Source of the DNA: Methylobacterium frigidaeris
Lineage (GTDB): Bacteria > Pseudomonadota > Alphaproteobacteria > Rhizobiales > Beijerinckiaceae
Length of the DNA: 58,883 bases
Reading direction: 5' to 3'
NCBI RefSeq assembly: GCF_022179185.1
Contig: NZ_BPQJ01000012.1
Span: forward strand, 136,559 to 195,441
Made by a program: the position numbers and the translations under genes. Shown here piece after piece: positions 48,130 through 58,883 of this stretch. The number at the start of each line of letters is the position of its first letter. Positions within the stretch are counted from its first letter, which is position 1. The notes under the pieces are model-generated. The model saw only the letters and a list, made by a program, of their open reading frames with translations. It ran no database searches and was not told where the DNA came from.

Positions 48130-49976
48130 CGGCGCTCCTGGCCATCCCCCTCCTGCCGCTCCTCGCGGCAGTCACGGCCCTCGCCGCCGGCCGGCGCCTG
48201 CCATGGGGCGGCGGCGAACTCGTGGTCGCCGGGGTCGCCCTCTCCCTCGTCGCGCTCGCGCTGGTCCCGACCGGGGCAACGATGACCGTGAGCTGGTTCG
48301 AGAGCGGGGACTACCGGCTGACCGTCGGGCTCGCGGCGACCCCTCTCACCCGGTTCGTCGCGATGGTCGTCGCCGGCGTCGCCGTATGCGTCGCCACCTA
48401 CGGGGTCGGCTACATGGGCGGCCGCCCGGACCGGCCCCGCTTCTTCGCCGAACTCGGCCTGTTCGTAGGGGCCATGCTGGCCCTCGTCCTGGCGAACTCC
48501 CTCGCGCTCCTGTTCGCGGCCTGGGAGATGGTCGGTTTGGCGTCCTTCCTGCTGATCGGCTTCGAGCACGACGCGCCGGGGGCCGCCGGTGCAGCCTCCA
48601 AGGCGTTCCTGATGACGAGGGCCGGCGACGTCGGCCTCCTGCTCGGATGGTTGCTGGCGCTCGCAGCCACGGGGACCACGGACATTGGCGCTCTCGCCGG
48701 GGCCGTCGAGGCGGGCAGGGTCGCTCCCGGCGCGGTGACCGCGATGGCGCTCCTCATGCTCGCCGCCGCGCTCGGCAAGAGCGCCCAGCTGCCGTTCTCC
48801 GCGTGGCTCCCCGACGCAATGGTCGGGCCCACCCCGGTCTCGGCCCTGCTGCATTCGGCCACCATGGTCGCCGCCGGCGTGTTCCTCGTCCTTCGCCTCG
48901 ACGCGGTCTTCGCCGCGGCCCCGCTCGCGATGGCTGCCCTGTTCTGGGTCGGTGCGGTCACGGCGGTCTTCGCGGCGCTCGTCGCGACCGCCGAGGCGGA
49001 CCTGAAGCGGGTGCTCGCCTGGTCCACCTGCTCCCAACTCGGAGAGATGATGGTCGCGCTCGGCCTCGGCGGCGCCCGCGCCGCGGCCTTCCACCTCGCG
49101 GTGCATGCGGCCTTCAAGTCAACCCTGTTCCTCGCGGCGGGCATCGTGCAGGAGCGGGCGGGCACGCGCGCGCTCGACCGCCTGGGCGGCCTTTTCCGCG
49201 CCCTGCCCCTCGCGGGAGCCGCCTTCCTCGTCGCGGCCCTCGCACTCGCCGGCGTTCCGCCGCTCTCCGGATTCTGGAGCGAGGAGGGCATCCTCGCCGT
49301 CGCGTCGCAACACGGTCCGGGGGCGGGGGCGCTCGTTGTGCTGCTCGTCCTTCTCGGCGGGACCTACATCGGTCGCGCGGGGACCGCAGCCTTCCTAGGC
49401 CGGCGCCGAGACCGGGCCGGGACCGGCAAGACCGCCTGGACGATGCGCGCGGGCACGCTCGCGCTGGCGCTCGCCGCGGCGGTACTCGGCTGGCTGCTGG
49501 CCGGCAGCCTCGGCGCCCTCCTGCCGATCGAGGCCGACCCCGGGGCGGAGGTCTCCTGGCGGAACCTCGGCATCGCGGCCGGCCTCCTCGGCCTCGGCAT
49601 CGGGGTTGCCAGGGGAAGGGGCGGATCACCCGCGCTCGGCCCGTGGCCGGCTCGGCTCGCCGCCGGGCTTTCGGCGGCCACGGCGGCCCCGGCACGCTGG
49701 ACGACGCAGCTCGCCCGGCGCCTCGGACCCCTTGAGGACGCGCTCGACGCGGCAGCCCGACGCGTCGCCGGGTGGACCTGGGGCGCCGGCGAGGCGGCCG
49801 GTCGCATCGAGGTGCGCGGCTTCGCACGCCTGGGGGACGGGCTCGCGGCTTGGCTGGCCGCCGGGGGCGAGCAGCTCCGCGCGCTCCAAGCCGGCCGCCT
49901 CTACCTCTACACGCTCGGCCTGTTCGCCTGGGCCACGGCCGCCCTGGCGGCCGGCGCCCTCCTGCTCTGGCCCTGA
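48126..49976 (+). CDS. nuoL: Complex I-like antiporter subunit NuoL
   Basis: The 616-residue protein is the distal antiporter-like subunit (ND5). The key channel residues are present: Glu in AAWEMVGLASFLLIGFE, Lys in ALGKSAQLPFSAWLPDAM and Lys in ADLKRVLAWSTCSQLGEM. The C-terminal part includes an amphipathic stretch (about 530-590) and a last helix LYLYTLGLFAWATAALAAGA, consistent with the long lateral helix that clamps the membrane arm. This suggests proton or sodium translocation is preserved. It is followed after 15 bases by nuoM. Confidence 0.9.
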   Translation: MTALLAIPLLPLLAAVTALAAGRRLPWGGGELVVAGVALSLVALALVPTGATMTVSWFESGDYRLTVGLAATPLTRFVAMVVAGVAVCVATYGVGYMGGRPDRPRFFAELGLFVGAMLALVLANSLALLFAAWEMVGLASFLLIGFEHDAPGAAGAASKAFLMTRAGDVGLLLGWLLALAATGTTDIGALAGAVEAGRVAPGAVTAMALLMLAAALGKSAQLPFSAWLPDAMVGPTPVSALLHSATMVAAGVFLVLRLDAVFAAAPLAMAALFWVGAVTAVFAALVATAEADLKRVLAWSTCSQLGEMMVALGLGGARAAAFHLAVHAAFKSTLFLAAGIVQERAGTRALDRLGGLFRALPLAGAAFLVAALALAGVPPLSGFWSEEGILAVASQHGPGAGALVVLLVLLGGTYIGRAGTAAFLGRRRDRAGTGKTAWTMRAGTLALALAAAVLGWLLAGSLGALLPIEADPGAEVSWRNLGIAAGLLGLGIGVARGRGGSPALGPWPARLAAGLSAATAAPARWTTQLARRLGPLEDALDAAARRVAGWTWGAGEAAGRIEVRGFARLGDGLAAWLAAGGEQLRALQAGRLYLYTLGLFAWATAALAAGALLLWP

Positions 49977-49991
49977 ACCCGAGTTGACCCG

Positions 49992-51467
49992 ATGCTCACG
50001 GCGACGATCTTCCTCCCCCTCCTGACGGGCCTCGTCGTGCTGGCGTTGCCGCGCGGCCGCCCGGGTCTCGCGCGTCACGTCGCTCTCGGCGGCGCGATCC
50101 TGACGCTCGCCGCGGCGCTGGCGCTCTGGGCCGGATTCGAGCCAGGGGGAGGCCTGCAATGGCGGGCGACCCTGCCGTGGATCCCGTCGGTCGGGGCGGC
50201 GTACGACGTCGCCGTCAGCGGCCTCTCCCTGTCGCTGATCCTGCTCACCGCCCTCCTGCTCACGGTGGTGATGGTCTACGTGCTGGGCGAGCACGACCGG
50301 GCGCACGCCCACGCCTTCCTCTTCCTCCTGCTCGCGACCGGGCTGATCGGATTGTTCGCGGCGCAGGACCTGCTGCTGTTCTACCTGTTCTTCGAGGTCG
50401 GCCTGGTACCGATGTACTTCATCGTCGGCATCTGGGGCGGGGAGCGGCGGCGGTACGCGGCGCTCAAGTTCTTCCTCTACACCCGCGCCGGCAGCCTCGC
50501 CATGCTGCTCGGTTTCCTCGCCCTCTACCTCGCCATGGAGCCCCACACCTTCTCGCTTCCGGCCATCGTCCAGGCGCGGCCGCTGGACCGGACCCCGCTC
50601 GCGGGCGGCCTCGTCTTCCTGGCCCTCCTCCTCGGGTTCGGGGTGAAGCTCCCGGTGGTGCCGCTGCACAACTGGTTGCCCGACGCGCATGTCGAGGCGC
50701 CGACCGAGGGCAGCGTCGTGCTGGCCGGTCTCCAGCTCAAGATGGGCGGCTACGGCATGCTCGCCGTCCTCCTGCCGGTCCTGCCGGAAACCGCCTCCCG
50801 GTTCGGCTGGCTCCTCGTCGCGCTGGCGCTCGCCTCGCTCCTTCACGGCGCCCTGGCGGCGCTGGCGCAGTCCGACATGAAGCGGCTCGTCGCCTACACC
50901 TCCGTCAACCATATGGGCTTCGTCACGCTCGGCGTCGCGGTGGCGGCGCTGGCCGGCAACGAGGGCGTGCGCCGGCTGGCGCTCAACGGCGCCGCCGTGC
51001 AGATGGTCAGCCACGGCTTCCTGACCGGCGGCATGTTCCTGCTCGTGGGCATGCTCCAGCACCGCGCCGGCACGCGGGAACTCGCCCGCTTCGGCGGCCT
51101 GATCGGCGCGATGCCGGCCTTCAGCGGGCTGTTCGGCCTGCTCGCCTTCGGCTCGCTCGGGCTCCCGGGCCTGTCCGGCTTCATCGCGGAGTTCCAGGCC
51201 ATCGGCGCCGCCCTGCAGCTCTCCGCCTGGGTCGCCGCGCTCGCCGTCCTCGCGCTCGTCGTGACGACCGCGGTCTACCTCCGGTTGATGACGGGCCTGC
51301 TGATGGGTCGGGCGCCGCCCGACATGCCGGCGCTGCCGCCCCTCACGGCGGCCGAGGCGGGCGCGGCGGGGGCGCTCGCGGCCCTGGCGGTCGGCATCGG
51401 CGTCCTGCCGGCCGTCCTCGTCGCGCTGCTCGACGGCACGACCGCAGCCCTGGCGCACCTTCCATGA
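49992..51467 (+). CDS. nuoM: Complex I-like antiporter subunit NuoM
   Basis: The 491-residue protein matches NuoM (ND4) and has about 14 membrane helices. The channel carboxylate lies in YLFFEVGLVPMYFIVGIWGG, and the central Lys residues in GVKLPVVPLHNWLPDAH and SDMKRLVAYTSVNHMGF. Length is normal. The 15-base gap from nuoL is the only non-overlapping junction of the operon. Confidence 0.9.
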   Translation: MLTATIFLPLLTGLVVLALPRGRPGLARHVALGGAILTLAAALALWAGFEPGGGLQWRATLPWIPSVGAAYDVAVSGLSLSLILLTALLLTVVMVYVLGEHDRAHAHAFLFLLLATGLIGLFAAQDLLLFYLFFEVGLVPMYFIVGIWGGERRRYAALKFFLYTRAGSLAMLLGFLALYLAMEPHTFSLPAIVQARPLDRTPLAGGLVFLALLLGFGVKLPVVPLHNWLPDAHVEAPTEGSVVLAGLQLKMGGYGMLAVLLPVLPETASRFGWLLVALALASLLHGALAALAQSDMKRLVAYTSVNHMGFVTLGVAVAALAGNEGVRRLALNGAAVQMVSHGFLTGGMFLLVGMLQHRAGTRELARFGGLIGAMPAFSGLFGLLAFGSLGLPGLSGFIAEFQAIGAALQLSAWVAALAVLALVVTTAVYLRLMTGLLMGRAPPDMPALPPLTAAEAGAAGALAALAVGIGVLPAVLVALLDGTTAALAHLP

Positions 51468-52918
51468 CCGGCGGGCAGACGATGGGCGGCTGCATGGATC
51501 TCGGCGCCGTCGCGCCCGAGATGGTCCTGGCGGGAAGCGCCCTCGCGCTGGTCCCGGTTGCCGGCTGGGTCCGGGGCCGGTGGCGCCGCCTGCCCGCCGC
51601 CGTCGCGCTCCTCGCCCTGCTCGTCGCGATGGGCCTGACCGCGCCGATGCTGACGGCCCCGCCGCGCGAGGCCTTCTGCGGCACCTACGCCGTCGATCCG
51701 TTCCGGGGCTTCTACCAGTTGGTCATCGAGGCCGGCGCCCTGGTGAGCCTGCTCGCGCTCGGGTCCCACTTCCGCGGGAGCGAGCAGGAACCGCACCACC
51801 CGGTCGCGCTGCTCATGGCGACCGTCGGTGGCATGGGGCTCACGGCGGCGACGGATCTCGGCCTCATCATCCTGTTCCTGCAGATGGTGAGCTTCCCCTC
51901 CTACCTGCTCGTCCTGCTCGTGCGGAGCGACGGACCGGCCCAGGAGGCGACGCTCAAGTACTTCCTCTACGGCGCCGCCGCGCTGGCGGTGATGGCCTAC
52001 GGCCTCACCTTCCTGTTCGGCCTCACCGGCAGCCTGAACCTGCGGGCCATTGGGGCGGGGTTGGCCGGCGCCGACCGGGCCTGGGTGGCGCTGGCCTTCG
52101 GCTTGGTCCTCGTCGGCTACGGCTTCGAGATGACGCTGGTGCCGTTCCACGTCTGGGCCCCGGACGTGTTCCAGGGCGGGACGGCCCCCGCCTCGGGCTT
52201 CGTCTCGGTCGTGCCGAAGGTGGCAGCCTTCGCCGGCCTCATCCGCTTCCTGCTGGCAGCGATGCCGGACGGCCTCGCCGCCTGGCCGACCGTGCTCGCG
52301 CTCCTGGCCGCCGCGACGATGACCTTCGGCAACCTGGTGGCCCTCCGCCAGGCGAGCCTGAAGCGCCTGCTGGCCTATTCGAGCATCGCCCAGGCCGGCT
52401 ACGTGCTGATGGGGGTTGCGGTGGCCGGGCAGGCCCCGGACGCCCTGCCGGCCATAGGCTATTACCTCGCGGCCTATCTCCTGATGAACCTCTCGGCGTT
52501 CGCGGTGGTCGCGCAGGTCGAGCGCATGACCGGGAGCGACGCCCTCGCCGCGATCCGCGGCCTCGGACGGCGGGCGCCGGGGCCAGCGGCGGCGCTGGCG
52601 CTCGCCCTCCTGTCGCTCGCGGGCGTCCCGCCGTTGGCGGGCTTCGCCGGCAAGGTCTTCCTGCTCGTGGCCGCCATCGAGGGCGGCTTCGCTTGGCTGG
52701 CCGTGGTGGCCGCCGCCAACATGGCGGTGGCGCTGTTCTACTACGCGGCCGTCATCGCGGAGACGTACTTCAGGGACCCGGACCGTGCCGAGGGGCCGGC
52801 ATCCGGCTCCGGCTACGCATGGGCGCTCGGCTTGTGCACGGCAGGGACGCTGGGCCTCGGCATCGCGCCGGGCCTGGGGCGCGGGCTGGCACAGCTCGGC
52901 GCGACGCTGCTGCGGTAG
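51464..52918 (+). CDS. nuoN: Complex I-like antiporter subunit NuoN
   Basis: The 484-residue protein matches NuoN (ND2). Conserved segments include ATLKYFLYGAAALAVMAYG, TLVPFHVWAPDVFQGGTAPA and ASLKRLLAYSSIAQAGYVLM, with the Lys and Glu residues of the ion path. The ATG at 51464 overlaps the nuoM stop; a second ATG at 51482 or 51494 could also serve. It is the last gene of the operon. The next gene lies on the opposite strand, so no peripheral-arm subunit follows. Confidence 0.9.
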   Translation: MTGGQTMGGCMDLGAVAPEMVLAGSALALVPVAGWVRGRWRRLPAAVALLALLVAMGLTAPMLTAPPREAFCGTYAVDPFRGFYQLVIEAGALVSLLALGSHFRGSEQEPHHPVALLMATVGGMGLTAATDLGLIILFLQMVSFPSYLLVLLVRSDGPAQEATLKYFLYGAAALAVMAYGLTFLFGLTGSLNLRAIGAGLAGADRAWVALAFGLVLVGYGFEMTLVPFHVWAPDVFQGGTAPASGFVSVVPKVAAFAGLIRFLLAAMPDGLAAWPTVLALLAAATMTFGNLVALRQASLKRLLAYSSIAQAGYVLMGVAVAGQAPDALPAIGYYLAAYLLMNLSAFAVVAQVERMTGSDALAAIRGLGRRAPGPAAALALALLSLAGVPPLAGFAGKVFLLVAAIEGGFAWLAVVAAANMAVALFYYAAVIAETYFRDPDRAEGPASGSGYAWALGLCTAGTLGLGIAPGLGRGLAQLGATLLR

Positions 52919-53039
52919 GAGCGGCCGTGCCGGAGGGTGAGGGAGGTGCCGCCTCCCAGGGGCGCCCGGCCATGCGGGATGGCGTCGTCGCGCGGGGCCG
53001 GACGCCTTCTCGCGAGGCTCCGGCGCTCGCCGGCTTCGC

Positions 53040-54329
53040 TCAGGCCGCCCGAACGGTCCGGTCGCGCGCCGACCTCTCCGTCGCGTGATCCCCATGCCCC
53101 GCCGGCCTGAGGGCCTTGGTGACCTCCTCGAAGCGCGCGCTCGCGTCGGACCAGGCCTGGGCGAAGTCGAACAGCTCGCGCATGGCCGGGGCGATCTCCT
53201 TGTAGGCGGCCAGGGCTGCGACGAGCGCGCCGAGCGAGAGCTGACCCTGCACGACGAGGTAGCCGCCGATCGAGAAGAAGAAGAACGGGGTGAGGTTTGA
53301 GGTGTAGTTGTAGAGGCCCTTGAGCCGGCCCTTCAGGTCGTTGATCTCGATGCGCACCCCCTCAAGCTTCCGGGCCTGCCGCATCTGCCGGCTCAGGTCG
53401 GAGGGCTCGCACGCCTCGCGGCCGGCCTGCCGCGCGAGCGCGGGAGCGGTGAGGAGCGCCCCCAGCTCCCGCGTGGCATGCACCCTTTGCCGGACCTTCG
53501 CGTTCAACCGCCCCTGCAACCGCGGCAGGATACTCAGCTGGACCGGCAGCATGATCAGGGCTGCCATGGCCAGGGCGGCGTTCTGCAGGAGGAGGAACAC
53601 GATGCTGGTCACGAGCGTGCCACCTTGGACGAGCGGCACCACCACTAGGCTGCCGCCGAAGTAGCCGATGGGCTCGATCTCCTGGACCGCGACGGCGGCT
53701 AGCGTGGCCCCCCGTTCGGGGGAGCGCTCGCCGCGCGCGCGACGGACGACGGCGAGGCGGAGGCGGCGCACGAGGCGCTCGTTCACGCGCCCCCGGACCC
53801 GACTGACCGCGTACTTGGCGAGACCGCTGAGCGTGAGCACGGCCAGGTAGCTGGCGCACAGCGCGAACAGCAGCTCGATGCGGCCCAGATGGAGGCCGAC
53901 GAAGGCCATCTTCGGGTGACCGTCGCCCGCGTCATCGGCAAGGGCGTGGTTGATGATGTGCTTGGGGATCTCAAGGAGGAGCCAGGCCGCCGGCAGCGTC
54001 AGGACGGAGAGGAGCACGAGACGGACCTGCAGCCGCGACGTCGCACGCACGACGTAGGACTCCAGCCGCGCCGCCACGGCCGGACGAGAGCTCGGCCGTC
54101 CCGGCTCGTCCATGGCCGCGGCGGGTGGCGGAAGCGCCGCCATCCCGCGGGTGCGATGCCACCGGGCGGCGGCCCAGCGCAGGCCCGACCGGGCAGCGAG
54201 CCAAGCGGTCCAGCCAGGCGCCACGACGAGGACCAGGACGGTGACGAGGTCCACCCACCAGTGGGTGCGGGTGTGGTCGAGGCCCAACGTCTGATGGATC
54301 AGGTCGTGGATGATTGGCGGGGTAAGCAA
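53040..54329 (-). CDS. ABC-exporter membrane domain without ATPase domain
   Basis: The 429-residue protein resembles the type I ABC exporter membrane domain: an N-terminal helix (VDLVTVLVLVVAPGWTAWLA), then five or six further helices such as LVLLSVLTLPAAWLLLEIP and LVTSIVFLLLQNAALAMAAL, and an ending near FEEVTKAL, where an ATPase domain would normally begin. No Walker motif is present in it or in adjacent genes. It could pair with an ATPase encoded elsewhere or be a membrane protein that has lost transport. The gene converges on the complex-I-like operon. Confidence 0.7.
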   Translation of the reverse strand: MLTPPIIHDLIHQTLGLDHTRTHWWVDLVTVLVLVVAPGWTAWLAARSGLRWAAARWHRTRGMAALPPPAAAMDEPGRPSSRPAVAARLESYVVRATSRLQVRLVLLSVLTLPAAWLLLEIPKHIINHALADDAGDGHPKMAFVGLHLGRIELLFALCASYLAVLTLSGLAKYAVSRVRGRVNERLVRRLRLAVVRRARGERSPERGATLAAVAVQEIEPIGYFGGSLVVVPLVQGGTLVTSIVFLLLQNAALAMAALIMLPVQLSILPRLQGRLNAKVRQRVHATRELGALLTAPALARQAGREACEPSDLSRQMRQARKLEGVRIEINDLKGRLKGLYNYTSNLTPFFFFSIGGYLVVQGQLSLGALVAALAAYKEIAPAMRELFDFAQAWSDASARFEEVTKALRPAGHGDHATERSARDRTVRAA

Positions 54330-54721
54330 CGGGTACTCCTGGCGACAAGGCTCTGGCGGTTGTTCGGGCAGAAGGGCGCAGCGCGCCTAGCCCGAATACC
54401 TCCGAATAGGCTAAGGCCTGCCTCTCCCGGGAACGCCGGAGGGGCGTCCGGCAGAACGAAGGCCGATCACGTTGGCTCCCTTTCCGCGGCCCGCCCGCAT
54501 GCCTGGCGTAACGGCCAAGCTCTGGACGGCGTAGGCTACCGCGAACCGCAGCGCGGCCGTTCCCGACCGGGCGATTTGGGGACCAGCCCCTTCAGCCCGG
54601 TCTGGAACCGCCAGGACTGACGACGAGCGTTCGTGCATCGTCCGCGACGATGCGGACAACAGCCAACGCGTCGCGGCCGCGCTCTCCAAGCGTCCCGTAG
54701 AGGCCGGCCGCCTCGGGCTCC

Positions 54722-57904
<3,183 letters not shown>

Positions 57905-57986
57905 GGGTTCAGACCTCCAAGCTGCCGCCGACGGCGGGCGGGACCGGGCTGGAGCGGACGTTCACGTGGCTTGCTCCGACAGGTTC

Positions 57987-58757
57987 TCAGCCGCCGCGCA
58001 TGATGCGGTCGATGCGCGCCCCGATGCCGCGGACACGCGCCGCATGCTCGGCCCACAGGCGCCGAGCGATTGCCGAACGGGGATCGCTTTCCGTGAGGCG
58101 TGCCGCGGAAACCCCGCGGACGCTCCCCCGGAAGGAGGGTGAGGCGGTCCCGGCGAGGGAAGCGTCGGTCGCCGCGAGGCGGACCCGCACCCGCTGGCAG
58201 TACGTGGCGGAGCGCGGGCTCATCCGCTCCTCGCCGTGACCGGCCCTGTACTTCATCAGCGTGCGGCAGAGATCGCCCTTCGTGAGCTTCCAAGCTTGTG
58301 CGAGGTAGGCGACGCCGAAGCGGACGTTGGTCGCGGGATCGAGGAGGGCCCCGGCGGGACCCGTGTGACCGAGCATGGCCGCGGTCGTCGGCCGGACCTG
58401 CATCAGTCCGAGCTCGCCGACCCCGCCGACCGCGCCGGCATCGTACCCGCTCTCCACGTACGCGACGGCATCGGCGATGGCCGGGGGCACTCCGCGCGCT
58501 TCGGCCTCGCGCGCGAGCATCCGCCGATAGCTGGCCTGATCCGACGCCGTGCGAGCCGCATCGCCCGCGGATGACGTTACGGTAGGGGCGGACGCGCCCC
58601 CGACGGCGACCGCCGGGGATGAAAGGAGGAGTGCCGCGCACGGGACGAGGAACAGCCGGGGACGAGGCAGGACGAGGGCGCCCGGCACCCCCCCTCGCAT
58701 GCCGGCGGCCGCTTCCGCGGACAGGGACGCCGCCCTCGTCGGGGATGATTGCCTCAT
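57987..58757 (-). CDS. Exported lytic transglycosylase, SLT domain
   Basis: The 256-residue protein has a signal peptide (about 30-52, LFLVPCAALLLSSPAVAVGG) and a soluble lytic transglycosylase domain. The catalytic Glu102 is in AYVESGYD, followed by VGELGLMQVRP and FGVAYLAQAW. It cleaves glycan strands of peptidoglycan in the periplasm. Cys residues (LCRTL, TYCQRV) may form a disulfide. The ATG at 58757 has GGAAG five bases upstream; a second ATG at 58700 directly before the signal core is also possible. It lies about 80 bases upstream of copA on the same strand. Confidence 0.82.
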   Translation of the reverse strand: MRQSSPTRAASLSAEAAAGMRGGVPGALVLPRPRLFLVPCAALLLSSPAVAVGGASAPTVTSSAGDAARTASDQASYRRMLAREAEARGVPPAIADAVAYVESGYDAGAVGGVGELGLMQVRPTTAAMLGHTGPAGALLDPATNVRFGVAYLAQAWKLTKGDLCRTLMKYRAGHGEERMSPRSATYCQRVRVRLAATDASLAGTASPSFRGSVRGVSAARLTESDPRSAIARRLWAEHAARVRGIGARIDRIMRGG

Positions 58758-58834
58758 CGCGGCTTCCGGAAGCGCGCGATCCCGAAGGGCGGCAGCTTCA
58801 TCTCGGACATCGAGCGCATGCCGGTCGCGGTCAT
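58754..58834 (-). CDS. Possible leader peptide coupled to the transglycosylase gene
   Basis: A 26-residue frame from the ATG at 58834 reads MTATGMRSMSEMKLPPFGIA and ends RFRKPR. An AAAGGGAA purine run precedes it, and its TGA overlaps the ATG of the transglycosylase gene (ATGA). The peptide matches nothing I recognise. Coupling geometry is the main evidence that it is translated. Confidence 0.35.
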   Translation of the reverse strand: MTATGMRSMSEMKLPPFGIARFRKPR

Positions 58835-58883
58835 CCGTGGGTTCCCTTTGGGGGTGAGTCCGTGGGCGGGCGGGGTTTGGTTA

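Noticed and set aside
54380..54420. Weak TAGCC/GGCTA inverted repeat upstream of the ABC membrane domain gene
   Set aside because: The arms are only five bases with a long loop and no T-tract, below what chance would give here.

Overview
The window is about 59 kb of GC-rich DNA (roughly 70% G+C by eye). Its gene content fits an alphaproteobacterium of the Hyphomicrobiales, most likely Methylobacterium-like: a GcrA-type cell-cycle regulator, a short NAD kinase, many PAS/HisKA signalling domains and twin-arginine exported proteins. The genus is inferred from protein style, not from a search. I found no rRNA, tRNA or CRISPR array.

Bases 1-16,850 look like ordinary chromosomal housekeeping and envelope genes: a DUF3095 cyclase-like protein, a long GcrA-like protein, a beta-propeller protein, a phosphate-type porin, an L,D-transpeptidase, a SpeG-like acetyltransferase, an RTX calcium-binding protein, a hybrid histidine kinase, NAD kinase, CutA, a metallo-hydrolase and gamma-glutamyltransferase. 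Bases 17,404-21,101 hold a tightly coupled three-gene operon (glycosyltransferase, methyltransferase, CelD-like acetyltransferase) followed by a graveyard of broken gene pieces. Bases 21,195-32,598 return to metabolic genes (carbamoylase, nitronate monooxygenase, serine hydrolase, PCMT-like methyltransferase, two-domain-poor metallo-hydrolase, aldo/keto reductase, gyrB). One strikingly AT-rich foreign gene (WcbI-like) sits among them.

After gyrB and its strong terminator the character changes to an accessory region. An intact IS21-family element (33,358-35,345, 4-bp target duplication) has split an unknown gene that also carries a nonsense codon. Then come a MerR regulator, a methyltransferase, an outer-membrane protein plus a Met/His-rich Tat-exported protein, a CsoR/RcnR-family repressor divergent from a 16-cysteine copper-storage-like protein, a putative nuclease, a second RTX protein, and an operon encoding exactly the seven membrane subunits of respiratory complex I (A, H, J, K, L, M, N) and none of the peripheral-arm subunits. 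A lone ABC-exporter membrane domain, a copper-type P1B ATPase that runs in frame into a frameshifted aminoglycoside-adenylyltransferase-like gene, and a lytic transglycosylase close the window.

The most interesting hypothesis is that 37,512-52,918 is a metal-responsive module. GC-box palindromes of the CsoR/RcnR operator type (TACCCC-NNN-GGGGTA and relatives) lie upstream of the Tat protein, between the repressor and the Cys-rich protein, upstream of the second RTX gene, and a weaker one lies upstream of the complex-I-like operon. In that operon NuoJ carries a large histidine-rich insertion and NuoH has lost the signature quinone-site loops. The operon is therefore unlikely to be a normal NADH:quinone oxidoreductase and is a good candidate for an undescribed membrane complex.
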